Positions 26,281 to 35,502 of a DNA stretch of 64,000 bases are shown piece after piece. A program made the position numbers and the translations under genes. This DNA is from Candidatus Nitronereus thalassa (GTDB lineage: Bacteria; Nitrospirota; Nitrospiria; Nitrospirales; UBA8639), in contig NZ_JAQOUE010000002.1 in the NCBI RefSeq assembly GCF_032191465.1, forward strand, positions 248,001 to 312,000. The letters are read 5' to 3'. Position 1 is the stretch's first letter; each line of letters opens with the position of its first letter. Below the pieces are notes generated by a model. That model made no database searches. It was given only the letters and a program-made list of their open reading frames with translations, and was not told where the DNA came from.

Positions 26281-27384
26281 ATGAAACACTGCTTATTCTT
26301 CACTTCTATTTTAGTCACATTATCTCTTCTAATGGTTCCCGAAAGTAGTTTCGCTCGACGAACTCATATGACTCCCGAAGAAAGGACCCACCTTGAAAAA
26401 GCCAAGACGGTTCTCGTCACAGTCCTTGCCTTAACTGAAAAAGGCGCCTCGGACGCCACAGATCTCACTAAGATTGTGACTCAGGGTTTAGGAGACATTG
26501 GATATGAGGTAGTCACTGATCGAACAAAGGCTCATGATGTCGAGTTTAAAGTTAAATGCGAAGAGCGAAAAACCTGGACGGGAACGACACCTGAGGGAGG
26601 AGACGCCGAATTGGCGGATGCGCCATCCCGACTTTGGAATGGTCCAGCCTGTCTCTTTACTTACCTGCTCAACGGAAAAAATTTGGGTTGGTATAAAGAG
26701 GTACGTACTCCGTTTCAAGATTCTATCACTGCGGCAAAAATTGCTGGAGCGAAAGATCCAGGCTTGTTTGCCCTGGAACAATTAACTACGCAAGTATCCA
26801 ACTATGACTTTCCGGTATTGATCGCCGCAGAATGGGGACAACCCCAACGACTAGTAAAACTCTTGGAGGCCCCGAATACACCAAAACTCAGGAAGCTCAA
26901 AATTCTCTCTACGCTAAGTATGCATGAAGCTGACCTAGCACTACCGCAAATCACCGAACTGGTGAAACAAAAGGACTTGGCTCAGGAAGCCATTGCCGCA
27001 CTCAAAGGAGTTGGAGAAGACTCCATCCCCACGCTCATCGATTTATTCCAAAACTCCCCGCAACCAGAGATTCAGGCAGCGGCAGCTGAAGCCCTCGGAG
27101 ATGTTGCGGGGGCCAGTGGCAACCCTACTGCGATTCCCCCACTGATTGCCTACCTCAAGAGGGCATTGTCCACCATGAAAACATCTGAAGATATTAATTT
27201 TCCCGTACTCACTCCTGTGGTCTGGTCATTGGGAAAATTGCGGGATGAAAAAGCAATAGCACCCATGACCGAATTGAATAAAAAGGTATGGCTCATTTAC
27301 GATAAATCTAAAGAAATGGCGGATCTTCGCGAAGCCGCCAATTGGACGTATAAACAGTTGGATCTGGATGGACACGTAAGTTAA
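26281..27384 (+). CDS. exported HEAT-repeat-like protein (copy 1)
   Basis: About 367 residues; the ATG at 26281 is chosen because AAGGAGG lies upstream and a signal peptide (FFTSILVTLSLLMVPESSFA) follows at once. The domain right after the signal contains a highly conserved unknown block (VKCEERKTWTGTTPEGGDAE, then CLFTYLLNGKNLGWYKE). The second half has about three HEAT-like helical repeats (LPQITELVKQ, IPTLIDLFQNS, IPPLIAYLKRA). It is one of two tandem paralogues. Probably periplasmic; no enzyme motif, so likely a binding or scaffold protein. Confidence 0.75.
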   Translation: MKHCLFFTSILVTLSLLMVPESSFARRTHMTPEERTHLEKAKTVLVTVLALTEKGASDATDLTKIVTQGLGDIGYEVVTDRTKAHDVEFKVKCEERKTWTGTTPEGGDAELADAPSRLWNGPACLFTYLLNGKNLGWYKEVRTPFQDSITAAKIAGAKDPGLFALEQLTTQVSNYDFPVLIAAEWGQPQRLVKLLEAPNTPKLRKLKILSTLSMHEADLALPQITELVKQKDLAQEAIAALKGVGEDSIPTLIDLFQNSPQPEIQAAAAEALGDVAGASGNPTAIPPLIAYLKRALSTMKTSEDINFPVLTPVVWSLGKLRDEKAIAPMTELNKKVWLIYDKSKEMADLREAANWTYKQLDLDGHVS

Positions 27385-27441
27385 CCATGGGCATGAAACA
27401 CTGGGCCGGTTAAACACTCAAACAAACCTTAGACAATTTTC

Positions 27442-27482
27442 ACCCTTGTCCTTCACGTTGAAGGGCAAGGGTCGTTTATTTT
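27442..27482 (+). terminator. intrinsic terminator after HEAT-like copy 1
   Basis: Arms ACCCTTGTCCTTCA and TGAAGGGCAAGGGT pair over 14 positions with one G-T wobble around a 3-base loop, followed by a T-rich run (CGTTTATTTTA). This makes the two tandem paralogues separate transcription units. Confidence 0.85.
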
Positions 27483-27530
27483 ACAATCCCCCCCCACACA
27501 GCAATGACTCCACCTTGGTCAGGAGGCCCC

Positions 27531-28640
27531 ATGATGACACATTCTATTAGACTGTTCTTGAGTATTTGTTTAGTTATCCTGGGAATTGCCGCAGAAAGTT
27601 CGGCACGACGAACCCACATAGACCAAGAACAACGAACGCAACTCGCCAAAATCAAAACGGTTTATCTCAATATCATAGCTCTCACAGAAAATGGCCGTGT
27701 GCCATCCGATGATCTTTCGTCACTCATCAAAAGTCGTATGGAAGAGATCGGCTATACCGTGGTCACCGACAAGAAAGCCCCGCATGATGTACAGTTTTTT
27801 GTCAAATGTGAAGAACGAAAGCGTTGGAAAGGCACGACCCCTTCCGGAGGCGATGCCGAGTTAGCCGATGCCCCGGCGCGATTGTGGAGAGGTCCAGCCT
27901 GCTTGTTTAACTATTTGCTTGATGGCCGTGATTTAGGTTGGTACAAAGAAACCCGCACGGACTTTGAAGATGCTTATGCCGCGGCCCAACAAGCCAAGGT
28001 CAAAGATTCCGGGGAATACGCTATGAGCCAACTCAAACTTAAATTAGAAAAATTTGATTTCCCGGTGATGGCTGCCACCGAATGGGGGCATACGGAACGC
28101 TTGGCCAAATTACTGGAAGATCCGAAAACCTCTAAGCCCCGCTTGCTTCGCATTCTCGGCACCTTGTCAAAAGTGCAATCCAAAGCAGCCATGCCCCACC
28201 TCATTAAATTGGCTCATGATGAAAATACGGAATATGCAGAGGAAGCCATCATTGCACTTGCCGGGATGGGTAGTTCTGCAACACCAATCTTGACCGACAT
28301 CTTCGTGAACTCAAAAATCTCACGAATTCAGGCCGCAGCTGCCAAGGGCCTGGGGTTGATTGGGGCCCACACCGGCGATCCTACTATCACTCCTCCGCTC
28401 TTGGATTATCTCAATAAAAACCTTGAAGACATGGACGAATCCTCAGATATCGACTTTCCTGTACTAACTGAAGTCGTATGGTCTATTGCGAAATTGCGAA
28501 ATGATAAATCTATTGTCCCCATTGAACAACTCAACATTAAAATTTGGCTCATCCGCGACACCTCCGAAGAAATGAAAAAACTTCGGGAGGCGGCCAATGT
28601 CGCCACGAAAATGGTGGACTTGGATTATCAGATCATGTAA
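27531..28640 (+). CDS. exported HEAT-repeat-like protein (copy 2)
   Basis: 369 residues; the ATG-ATG at 27531 has AGGAGG upstream, and a signal peptide (LFLSICLVILGIAAESSA) follows. It is closely related to the preceding gene along its whole length, including FFVKCEERKRWKGTTPSGGD, CLFNYLLDGRDLGWYKE and the C-terminal HEAT-like repeats ending in LREAANVATKMVDLD. The terminator between the copies suggests independent regulation after an old duplication. Function unknown. Confidence 0.75.
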   Translation: MMTHSIRLFLSICLVILGIAAESSARRTHIDQEQRTQLAKIKTVYLNIIALTENGRVPSDDLSSLIKSRMEEIGYTVVTDKKAPHDVQFFVKCEERKRWKGTTPSGGDAELADAPARLWRGPACLFNYLLDGRDLGWYKETRTDFEDAYAAAQQAKVKDSGEYAMSQLKLKLEKFDFPVMAATEWGHTERLAKLLEDPKTSKPRLLRILGTLSKVQSKAAMPHLIKLAHDENTEYAEEAIIALAGMGSSATPILTDIFVNSKISRIQAAAAKGLGLIGAHTGDPTITPPLLDYLNKNLEDMDESSDIDFPVLTEVVWSIAKLRNDKSIVPIEQLNIKIWLIRDTSEEMKKLREAANVATKMVDLDYQIM

Positions 28641-28715
28641 ATCGGTATCCAGCCCGCCTTTGACACCCCTCACCTTTATGCAGAGGGAGATTTTATCCCC
28701 ATCTTTGAAGGGTCT

Positions 28716-29270
28716 ATGCGCGCACCACATGTTATTTTATCACCTAGCACAGTTGATACATTAGCACTTGTAAACCTCATTTTGCTTCTCTGTCTTCCCC
28801 AGTTCTTGCCACTCGCATCCGCACAAACTTCAAAAGACCAAGTAGAACTGATGCACTTGCGAGACAAAGCCGAAGAAGCCATGTCCGTGGGTGATCCTCA
28901 AACCGCCGCAACCAATTCCGGCAAAGCCGCACTCTTAGCTTCGCTCATGGCCAAGGATGAAACGCGCCCAGTTTTTCGTTCTCAATTGGAAAGCCTGGAA
29001 GCCATGTTTCGCACACAAGAGCAGATCTATCGAGCCATTGCTCTATTCCAGCAAAGTGGAGAACATGTCCCCGCCTCCTCCGGTGTATGCAAATCAATTA
29101 CACAGGCTTCGAGTCACCAGAGGCAGGCAAAAAAGCTGTTGGCCACAAATCCCCCCGCTGATCCAATGTTCGAATCACTGCCAACCGACTTACAAGAATG
29201 GAAAGAAATTATCGATGAATTACAAACCGAATTTGGCTGCGCAAAGAAAATCGGAAAGGGAGGGCCTTAG
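28716..29270 (+). CDS. hypothetical exported helical protein
   Basis: 184 residues. The N-terminus has a hydrophobic signal (LALVNLILLLCLPQFLPLASA) with cleavage likely near residue 36. The mature part is almost all helix, with TPR-like spacing (LRDKAEEAMSVGDPQTAATN, then AIALFQQSGE) and two cysteines that could pair (VCKSI and FGCAKK). It lies just downstream of the HEAT-like pair on the same strand and is convergent with the lipoprotein operon. No family recognised. Confidence 0.6.
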   Translation: MRAPHVILSPSTVDTLALVNLILLLCLPQFLPLASAQTSKDQVELMHLRDKAEEAMSVGDPQTAATNSGKAALLASLMAKDETRPVFRSQLESLEAMFRTQEQIYRAIALFQQSGEHVPASSGVCKSITQASSHQRQAKKLLATNPPADPMFESLPTDLQEWKEIIDELQTEFGCAKKIGKGGP

Positions 29271-29272
29271 AA

Positions 29273-30409
29273 TCAAGGCCGATGATTCAGGCAGGGACTG
29301 GAAAACACTGGAACATTCTCAGTCGATTCTCTCGTTAAAGAACTAAATATCGTGGTCACGACCTCTTGAGCCAACGTAGCCTGCATTACGGCGGATGCCC
29401 GGGCCCGAGCCTCACGTGGAGTGACATGTCCTTCACGGTCGGATCGATTTACTACTCCTATCACACGATTTTGACGCGGATCAATTACCTGCACATCTCC
29501 ACACCACCGCGCATAAACAAATAACGGATCACGCGAATCAATATCCCAGACGCGAACCGAACCCTGAATGAGCAAATCTGCAGCTTGTTGGGAAACTCCG
29601 ACATGAGAATCCAAAGCCTCTATCGTTGAAGCACCCTCGATACGTACAGGGAGCCCTTCTTGGCCAAGCTTCTGCACAATCGCTGACTGGACGTCAGCCG
29701 CTTGATCACCGACAATATGAACCTCAACCACAAACTGTTCCTTGACAAATTCATCAAGCTCCTGTCGAAGCTGACCTAATTCATAAGGAGGCGGAATCCC
29801 ACGTCCACTTTCTCGGATAACCCGAAGGTCCACATTCACCTTATCGCGCTCCTGCCATACCTGAATGGCATGTTTGAGCTGTCCCAAGTGCGTGAGCTTG
29901 TCCTCACTTGTTCGAGCCCGCTGTACCTTACTCTTTATCGTCTGATCATAGGCTTGAATTTGTTCCATCAAGCCACGTTCCACTTGTTGGCGATCAAGCC
30001 CGGCAAGCACATACATTTCCTTGGTTTCTGGATGTTGCCACCGTTCCAACACTTGCACATGACTAAGAACCTTATTTGTCGTCACACGCGTGGACTGTTC
30101 GAGTCCCAACTCACGTTGTGTCTGTGTCGACCCATCTTTTTCCAATAACCGAAACGCCTCCGAATCCTGAACCCTCGACTGAACATGAGCCGAAAAAATT
30201 TTGGCTACGGCGGCGTACGCCCGCTCCTCGGCCACAGAACCGGAGGACCCATGCCCGACACCGACGAGATACCGACTTGTTGGATATTGCTCGCTGGCTC
30301 CCATGAGCCAGGAGGGAGGGTCCACGTATTTGAACATCGTACAGGCGCTCAGGCTAAACCCTACGACCAAGATTAAAATTGACCACTGTTTACTTGCCAT
30401 TGGGATCAA
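29273..30409 (-). CDS. LPP20-family lipoprotein
   Basis: 378 residues; starts at TTG 30409 with GGAG 7 bases upstream, inside the stop region of the previous gene; an ATG three codons later is possible. Lipobox LSAC makes Cys23 the anchor. The LPP20 domain follows (YLVGVGHGSSGSVAEERAYA at about 47-66, then VLERWQHPETKEMYVLAGL). The C-terminal half resembles periplasmic alpha/beta domains of FlgT/CsgG-like proteins. Last gene of a four-lipoprotein operon. Envelope role; ligand unknown. Confidence 0.78.
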   Translation of the reverse strand: MIPMASKQWSILILVVGFSLSACTMFKYVDPPSWLMGASEQYPTSRYLVGVGHGSSGSVAEERAYAAVAKIFSAHVQSRVQDSEAFRLLEKDGSTQTQRELGLEQSTRVTTNKVLSHVQVLERWQHPETKEMYVLAGLDRQQVERGLMEQIQAYDQTIKSKVQRARTSEDKLTHLGQLKHAIQVWQERDKVNVDLRVIRESGRGIPPPYELGQLRQELDEFVKEQFVVEVHIVGDQAADVQSAIVQKLGQEGLPVRIEGASTIEALDSHVGVSQQAADLLIQGSVRVWDIDSRDPLFVYARWCGDVQVIDPRQNRVIGVVNRSDREGHVTPREARARASAVMQATLAQEVVTTIFSSLTRESTENVPVFSSPCLNHRP

Positions 30410-30413
30410 GTTT

Positions 30414-31940
30414 CTACTCCGGGGTAAATACCGTCAGAATTTGCGTTTCCCCAGGCTGCACAGTCACGGTAAAAGTCTTGGGGGCTCCTATTAAATTACT
30501 TTGCCGACCTACTGATTGATACTTCAAGGTCAAGGGACCAGGCGTTACAAAAAACCGAGAAACATGAATTTCATCAGGAAGGGTACGCCAACTACGCTTA
30601 TCCGCTTCTTCCGTGGTAATCACAAGGACTTTCAGCAAGGTGGATACGATCGCGTGAATAAGATTCCGTGTTTCCTCATCCTTGCCAGCGGCACTCACTC
30701 CGTACCCAATGCCCTCAGCGGTGGACATTTTTAATGCTGCCCGAGCGACCGTCCGCAAGGTCACGCTCGGCAAGCGGTCTGCCAAATTTTTTTTCGCCGC
30801 AGCCGTCACACTGCTCATCAATTCCGTCTGATAATTCTCTTGCCCTCCCACCCCGTTTACAATAACCCGGCCAAAGCTGACCCTTGTCTTTTGCGGAACG
30901 ACACGCGGAAGAGAGATTCTCACGATTTCGCCTTGGAGTCCATAGAGCACGGCATCCACCCCACCCGCCTGTTGGGGTTGATTCCGCCCCAATTGCTTGG
31001 TGTACAACAGGAGCCCCAACGCATCCAGACTGATCGGCACATCAATAAACTGATCTTCTAAACGTGGTGCTCGGCCATGCATGCCAATAAGGACAATCTC
31101 TCCTTGTCCATTATTCTGCCCTGACGGCCACGAAATTCCAGGAAATGCCTGTTTATAGCCGGCATGCTCATTCGAGAGATTCAATCGTTGGGTGATTCGC
31201 AATAAATCCTGTTTTAGCGTTTGTGGAATCGTCACCTCCGACCAAGACTGGGCACGTTGATATGCCTCGTAGGATTTTCGATAGGCCACGAACGCATTAC
31301 TGAGATCGCCATTAGCCTCATACAACAGCCCCGATAAATAGCGTGCAAACGGATCTTCCTGGTAATCTTCTTTATCAACAGTATCGGCTAACACGTTAAG
31401 TCGATGATCTATCCGGCGCGCCTCAACCAATGCCTCGCCAAGTTGACCAAGCCTGGCATAATTCAACGCATTGATAACATTAATATACACTTGCTCATAT
31501 GGATCACCACGAAAGGGCCGCTTGGCATCATTGACGATGAGGGACAAGGCTTCATTGCGAAGTTGACGCGTATATAAATCTTCCACCATCGCGTCGGCCT
31601 GTTCCAAGACCTTGGCACTTTCTTCATAGCGACCTGCCAAATGTAACGCCATCCCATGATCCATAAGATACAGTAGCTGACTTGTCGCCCCATACTGGGC
31701 TTCCGCAGCCACAATTATTTGGTTGGCTTGCTCAGGATTTCCCTGATGGAGGCTGGCGTACAATTTGTCGTAATGGGATAAGCTTCCTGCACAGCCTTCG
31801 AGCACCATGAACAACAAAAGCAATAGCCAGGAAGCCGGAACGAGGGGGAAAACCTGTTGAAATCTTTTATTTAGGAAGGAAAGAGGAAAGAACCCTAAGG
31901 AAGCGCTTGAAGTCTGCTCGGCAAGATGCAAGACCTTCAC
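30414..31940 (-). CDS. COG3014-type TPR lipoprotein
   Basis: 508 residues starting with GTG. The lipobox VLEGC gives Cys50 after a long N-terminal region. TPR-like repeats occupy about 60-250 (MDHGMALHLAGRYEESAKVL, NYARLGQLGEALVEARRID, SGLLYEANGDLSNAFVAYRK). The C-terminal half contains IVLIGMHGRAPRLEDQ and a beta-rich domain ending in a Thr-rich segment. COG3014 proteins are usually found with LpoB- and LPP20-type lipoproteins, as here. The family's function is poorly defined; an outer-membrane assembly or wall-synthesis role is inferred. Confidence 0.75.
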   Translation of the reverse strand: MKVLHLAEQTSSASLGFFPLSFLNKRFQQVFPLVPASWLLLLLFMVLEGCAGSLSHYDKLYASLHQGNPEQANQIIVAAEAQYGATSQLLYLMDHGMALHLAGRYEESAKVLEQADAMVEDLYTRQLRNEALSLIVNDAKRPFRGDPYEQVYINVINALNYARLGQLGEALVEARRIDHRLNVLADTVDKEDYQEDPFARYLSGLLYEANGDLSNAFVAYRKSYEAYQRAQSWSEVTIPQTLKQDLLRITQRLNLSNEHAGYKQAFPGISWPSGQNNGQGEIVLIGMHGRAPRLEDQFIDVPISLDALGLLLYTKQLGRNQPQQAGGVDAVLYGLQGEIVRISLPRVVPQKTRVSFGRVIVNGVGGQENYQTELMSSVTAAAKKNLADRLPSVTLRTVARAALKMSTAEGIGYGVSAAGKDEETRNLIHAIVSTLLKVLVITTEEADKRSWRTLPDEIHVSRFFVTPGPLTLKYQSVGRQSNLIGAPKTFTVTVQPGETQILTVFTPE

Positions 31941-31954
31941 CAGACATCAGTCAG

Positions 31955-32569
31955 CTAAAAAATTGTGCGCTTTCGTTCAATGACTTTTTTAATCTTATGC
32001 TGGCCATACCAGGATTTCGTATTATCGGCCAAGCTTACTAATTCTAAATCGACCTGATAAAAAATCGCCTTAGTGCCTTCAGCTTCATCCTGAATGGTTG
32101 AAATCCGGCCTTTCATAATATAGTCGGCACCAATCTCACGACCTGGAGCCTTTTGAGTATCCTGACGAGAATGTGATGCCTGGTCCAGCCGTTCTTCACG
32201 AACTTCCTGTCGGTCAGATTTATCAGCCACAAAGGTGACTTTTTGGCTATTGGTCATTTCTCGTTCTAAATCACTGATAAACGTCTGGGTATTAATATGT
32301 TCATGGCTAAGATTTTCAACGGTGCCGACAATCACCACTGGCTGCCGAGTTTGCTGCGAGGTAAAATTTCCCAACCACGGACGCGACAACATTTCACTAA
32401 TCATTTTTTCGGCGACTTGCTTGGAATCAGTATCATTCCAACGTCCGCTAAGATCCGTAGTCACACCGGTATCAACCCGCGTCACTCGCTTTTCCGTCGC
32501 GCAACCAGAAAGCAACCCCGTCAACAACAATAGCGCGCTTAACCAAGAAACTTGTCGGATCATGTTCAT
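31955..32569 (-). CDS. lpoB: LpoB-like activator of penicillin-binding proteins
   Basis: About 204 residues from ATG at 32569 (an in-frame ATG 39 bases earlier is less likely). Lipobox LLSGC gives Cys23. The family segments VAEKMISEMLSRPWLGNF, VIVGTVENLSHEHINTQ, GADYIMKGRIS and YQVDLELVSLADNTKSW are present. LpoB in E. coli crosses the periplasm to stimulate PBP1b; distant bacteria use LpoB-like proteins of unclear partner. It lies between two LPP20/COG3014 lipoprotein genes in one operon. Confidence 0.8.
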   Translation of the reverse strand: MNMIRQVSWLSALLLLTGLLSGCATEKRVTRVDTGVTTDLSGRWNDTDSKQVAEKMISEMLSRPWLGNFTSQQTRQPVVIVGTVENLSHEHINTQTFISDLEREMTNSQKVTFVADKSDRQEVREERLDQASHSRQDTQKAPGREIGADYIMKGRISTIQDEAEGTKAIFYQVDLELVSLADNTKSWYGQHKIKKVIERKRTIF

Positions 32570-32611
32570 GACCGGTGATCTTTCCACTATAAATTGATTT
32601 ATTATCATCGT

Positions 32612-33190
32612 TTACTGCTCAGACACACTCGCTTGGCGTTTTGCTTCTTCTTGTTCCAAGCGATCAAAAATACGTTCGCCATTTTTCTTCACGAAGTTTT
32701 TGACTTCCTTGTCCAACTCCTTGGCTTGATTCAAGGCCTCTTGCATATCTTTAAACGAGAGCTTGGCCAGGACATAATACATATCTTTTTCTTCATCTTT
32801 ATACCGTTCAATTTGTCTCACACCATTCAAAGTCACAGCCGTAAACGTCTTGATCGCCCGTTGGACATCTTGTTCTGCAGACATGCCTGGAGATTCCGTA
32901 GCCGCCGTGGTGGCGACATAATCTCTCATCAGGTACGCGGTATAGGTCTCAAAACTTTTGGCCACCTCGGCACGAGCGCGATTTTCGGCTATCTCCCAAG
33001 CGACAGATTCCATGGGAACTTTTTCAACCGTTCCCACTCCATAGATTGACTTACTGTCATCTTTATTCAGCACTCCTGAGCCCTCTTTCACCCAGTCCGG
33101 AGCCCCTCCGCATCCGCTAAGCAACAAGGCCACGACCAGACATACCCCGCCTGCGAAATAGTTCCATTGTGTGCGTACTGGGACTTTCAT
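32612..33190 (-). CDS. LPP20-family lipoprotein, first gene of operon
   Basis: 192 residues. Lipobox LLSGC gives Cys27. The LPP20 domain covers GVGTVEKVPMESVAWEIAENRARAE to about residue 80 and continues with VRQIERYKDEEKDMYYVLAKLS. A charged helical tail ends the protein (LDKEVKNFVKKNGERIFDRL). It is the promoter-proximal gene of LPP20-LpoB-COG3014-LPP20. Such operons occur in several phyla and are linked to the cell envelope. Confidence 0.8.
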   Translation of the reverse strand: MKVPVRTQWNYFAGGVCLVVALLLSGCGGAPDWVKEGSGVLNKDDSKSIYGVGTVEKVPMESVAWEIAENRARAEVAKSFETYTAYLMRDYVATTAATESPGMSAEQDVQRAIKTFTAVTLNGVRQIERYKDEEKDMYYVLAKLSFKDMQEALNQAKELDKEVKNFVKKNGERIFDRLEQEEAKRQASVSEQ

Positions 33191-33403
33191 AGATGCCTCC
33201 TCAGATCTTCAAAGGTCAGGTGGGGAAAACTGAGTCAACCTTAATCTTCACAAACCAACATTAGAGAAAACCTCAAAAAAATGCTAACATGCACCCCCTA
33301 CCCTGTCAAGAAAACTTCGAAGAAAAACCTCGTCATTACAGGGGATTACGAGGATACATCTCAGACGCGCCAAGATCGCGACAAAGAACATGGAGGACAT
33401 ACC

Positions 33404-33574
33404 GTGGCTGAAGTTAAAATGGAAGACGGGATCATCAAGATTATTGAATTAGACATACAGGATCCCAAGGTGGCCAAAGTGCTGGCGGAATACCCGGAAA
33501 ATCGATGGTGCGAAATCACCCGACGCGCCTTGAAAATTGGGCTGGGTTACTTAAAAGGAGGCGCTCAAGATTAA
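33404..33574 (+). CDS. small conserved-looking protein
   Basis: 56 residues from GTG at 33404, chosen because GGAGG lies 7-8 bases upstream; the longer frame from 33281 adds sequence unlike protein. The product (IIELDIQDPKVAKVLAEYPE then RWCEITRRALKIGLGYLKGG) looks like a beta strand plus two helices, similar in shape to ribbon-helix-helix proteins. The target is unknown. It stands alone upstream of the DUF4301 gene by about 230 bases. Confidence 0.55.
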   Translation: MAEVKMEDGIIKIIELDIQDPKVAKVLAEYPENRWCEITRRALKIGLGYLKGGAQD

Positions 33575-33802
33575 TTTCCACATGCGGGGCCAGCTTCAAG
33601 ACAGTATGTGGATCCATTCCTCATATGAGCGTCAGGCAGTAAAATTGTTTATTGGTCGGCTCTATACCGAGTGAAAGCCACTCTTGATCTTATTCATTTG
33701 TCGGTACCCATTAAAGGCTCCCCTTAAATATGACGAAATGACTGAAGGGTTGATTTTTCAGTCCCTTAGAAGGCCTTCAATGGTTAGGAAATTTTAGAAC
33801 TT

Positions 33803-35371
33803 ATGAACTCAACATGCAAAATTGACCACATGCTCACTCAACATGACCGAGAGTGCATCGCAAAGAGAGGAACCTCCGTCGAAACCATTGAACACCAGCT
33901 CACCACTTTTCAACGCGGAATTCCTTTTACTCACATTACGAAACCCTGTACGATTCAAGATGGCATAACACAATTCACCAAAAGCGACCTTCCGGATCTC
34001 GAAGCGACTTTCGGGCAAGCCATGACCACGGGGCGGGTCACTAAATTTGTCCCAGCCTCTGGCGCAGCCTCCCGCATGTTTAAAACTCTGTTGGCTATCT
34101 GTGCGGATTCTACAATCGCTGCCCCCTTTTCCGTGACTCCGTCAGAACAATCTGATCTAGAAACCTTTTTACAACGACTCTCGGACTTTGCCTTCATCAA
34201 TGACTTAACGAGCACTCTCTCCAAACAAGGACACCAACTAGAGAACCTCCGTGACCAGGGGCAACATCAACCTATCTTGGAAGCGCTACTCCATCCAACT
34301 GGGCTGAATTACGCCAAACGACCTAAAGGCCTTCTGGCATTTCATAGGTATCCAGACCACATACGCACCCCCATTGAAGAGCATTTAATTGAAGCCACCG
34401 TGTATGCCAAAGACGCCAACAACCAAGCTCAAGTGCACTTTACGATTTCCCCCGAACATCAGGAGGCCGTACAAGAACATATTGAAGTTGCCCGTCAACG
34501 ATTCAAGAAAGCTGACCACGATTGGATCGTCACATGCTCACTCCAAAAAGCCTCTAGCGATACCATTGCCGTAGACTTGAATAACCAACCGTTCCGAGAC
34601 CGCCACGGCAATCTACTTTTTCGTCCGGGGGGCCATGGTGCGCTTCTTACAAACGTGAATGAACTCGAGGGAGATATTGTCTTCATCAAAAATATCGACA
34701 ATGTGGTCCCGGATCACCTGAAAGAAGAAACCTATACATATAAACGAGCCATAGGCGGCTATCTCATTTCGATTCAAGGGACCCTCTTTGAATACCTTCG
34801 ACAGCTCGACAAGGAAAGCGCGACCACACAACAACTGGACGATATGTTGGAATGGGCTCAGTCAACATTGCATTGTTCACATCCAACACCGTGGAAAGAG
34901 TGGGATCGTTTACAACGCACCCATCATCTCCGTAGGTTCTTCCACCGACCAATCCGCGTCTGCGGCATGGTGAAAAATACGGGTGACCCTGGAGGAGGAC
35001 CATTTTGGGTACAACACCAAGACGGCACCACTTCACTGCAAATTGTAGAATCTTCTCAGGTGGATCCTCGTTCCACGGAACAACAACGCATCTTTGCTTC
35101 CTCCACACACTTCAATCCTGTCGATATGGTATGCGGGGCCCGCGACTACCAAGGCAAGCCATTCGACCTCACACAATACATCGACCCCAACGCCGGATTC
35201 ATCTCACAAAAATCATACGAGGGACGTGAGCTGAAAGCACTTGAACTCCCTGGGCTTTGGAATGGTGGCATGGCTAAGTGGCATACGATTTTCGTAGAAG
35301 TTCCACGTCACACTTTTAACCCTGTGAAAACCGTCTTCGATCTCCTCTTACCCGCACATCAACCAGAATAA
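33803..35371 (+). CDS. DUF4301 family protein (nucleotidyltransferase-like)
   Basis: 522 residues; a second in-frame ATG nine codons in is also possible. The segments FVPASGAASRMFKTLL (about residues 83-98) and FRPGGHGALLTNVNEL then IVFIKNIDNVVPDHL match the DUF4301 family, known mainly from Bacteroidetes. The GAASR loop and the NIDN acidic cluster look like sugar-nucleotidyltransferase folds of the UDP-sugar pyrophosphorylase type, so a nucleotide-sugar activity is an inference. It is monocistronic; no sugar genes adjoin it. Confidence 0.75.
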   Translation: MNSTCKIDHMLTQHDRECIAKRGTSVETIEHQLTTFQRGIPFTHITKPCTIQDGITQFTKSDLPDLEATFGQAMTTGRVTKFVPASGAASRMFKTLLAICADSTIAAPFSVTPSEQSDLETFLQRLSDFAFINDLTSTLSKQGHQLENLRDQGQHQPILEALLHPTGLNYAKRPKGLLAFHRYPDHIRTPIEEHLIEATVYAKDANNQAQVHFTISPEHQEAVQEHIEVARQRFKKADHDWIVTCSLQKASSDTIAVDLNNQPFRDRHGNLLFRPGGHGALLTNVNELEGDIVFIKNIDNVVPDHLKEETYTYKRAIGGYLISIQGTLFEYLRQLDKESATTQQLDDMLEWAQSTLHCSHPTPWKEWDRLQRTHHLRRFFHRPIRVCGMVKNTGDPGGGPFWVQHQDGTTSLQIVESSQVDPRSTEQQRIFASSTHFNPVDMVCGARDYQGKPFDLTQYIDPNAGFISQKSYEGRELKALELPGLWNGGMAKWHTIFVEVPRHTFNPVKTVFDLLLPAHQPE

Positions 35372-35502
35372 TTTGAAATTACATTTTTTCTTGCAGCAAG
35401 GCGTCAAGGACCGCATAATAAAAATCATACACCAACATATCCCAAGTTTGATGATTTCAATCCACCCACATCACGACTTTTTATTTTCGAGGGGAACCAC
35501 TC

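Noticed and set aside
28464-28882. Antisense ORFs over the HEAT-like copy 2 and the next gene
   Set aside because: They are shadows of the well-supported plus-strand genes.
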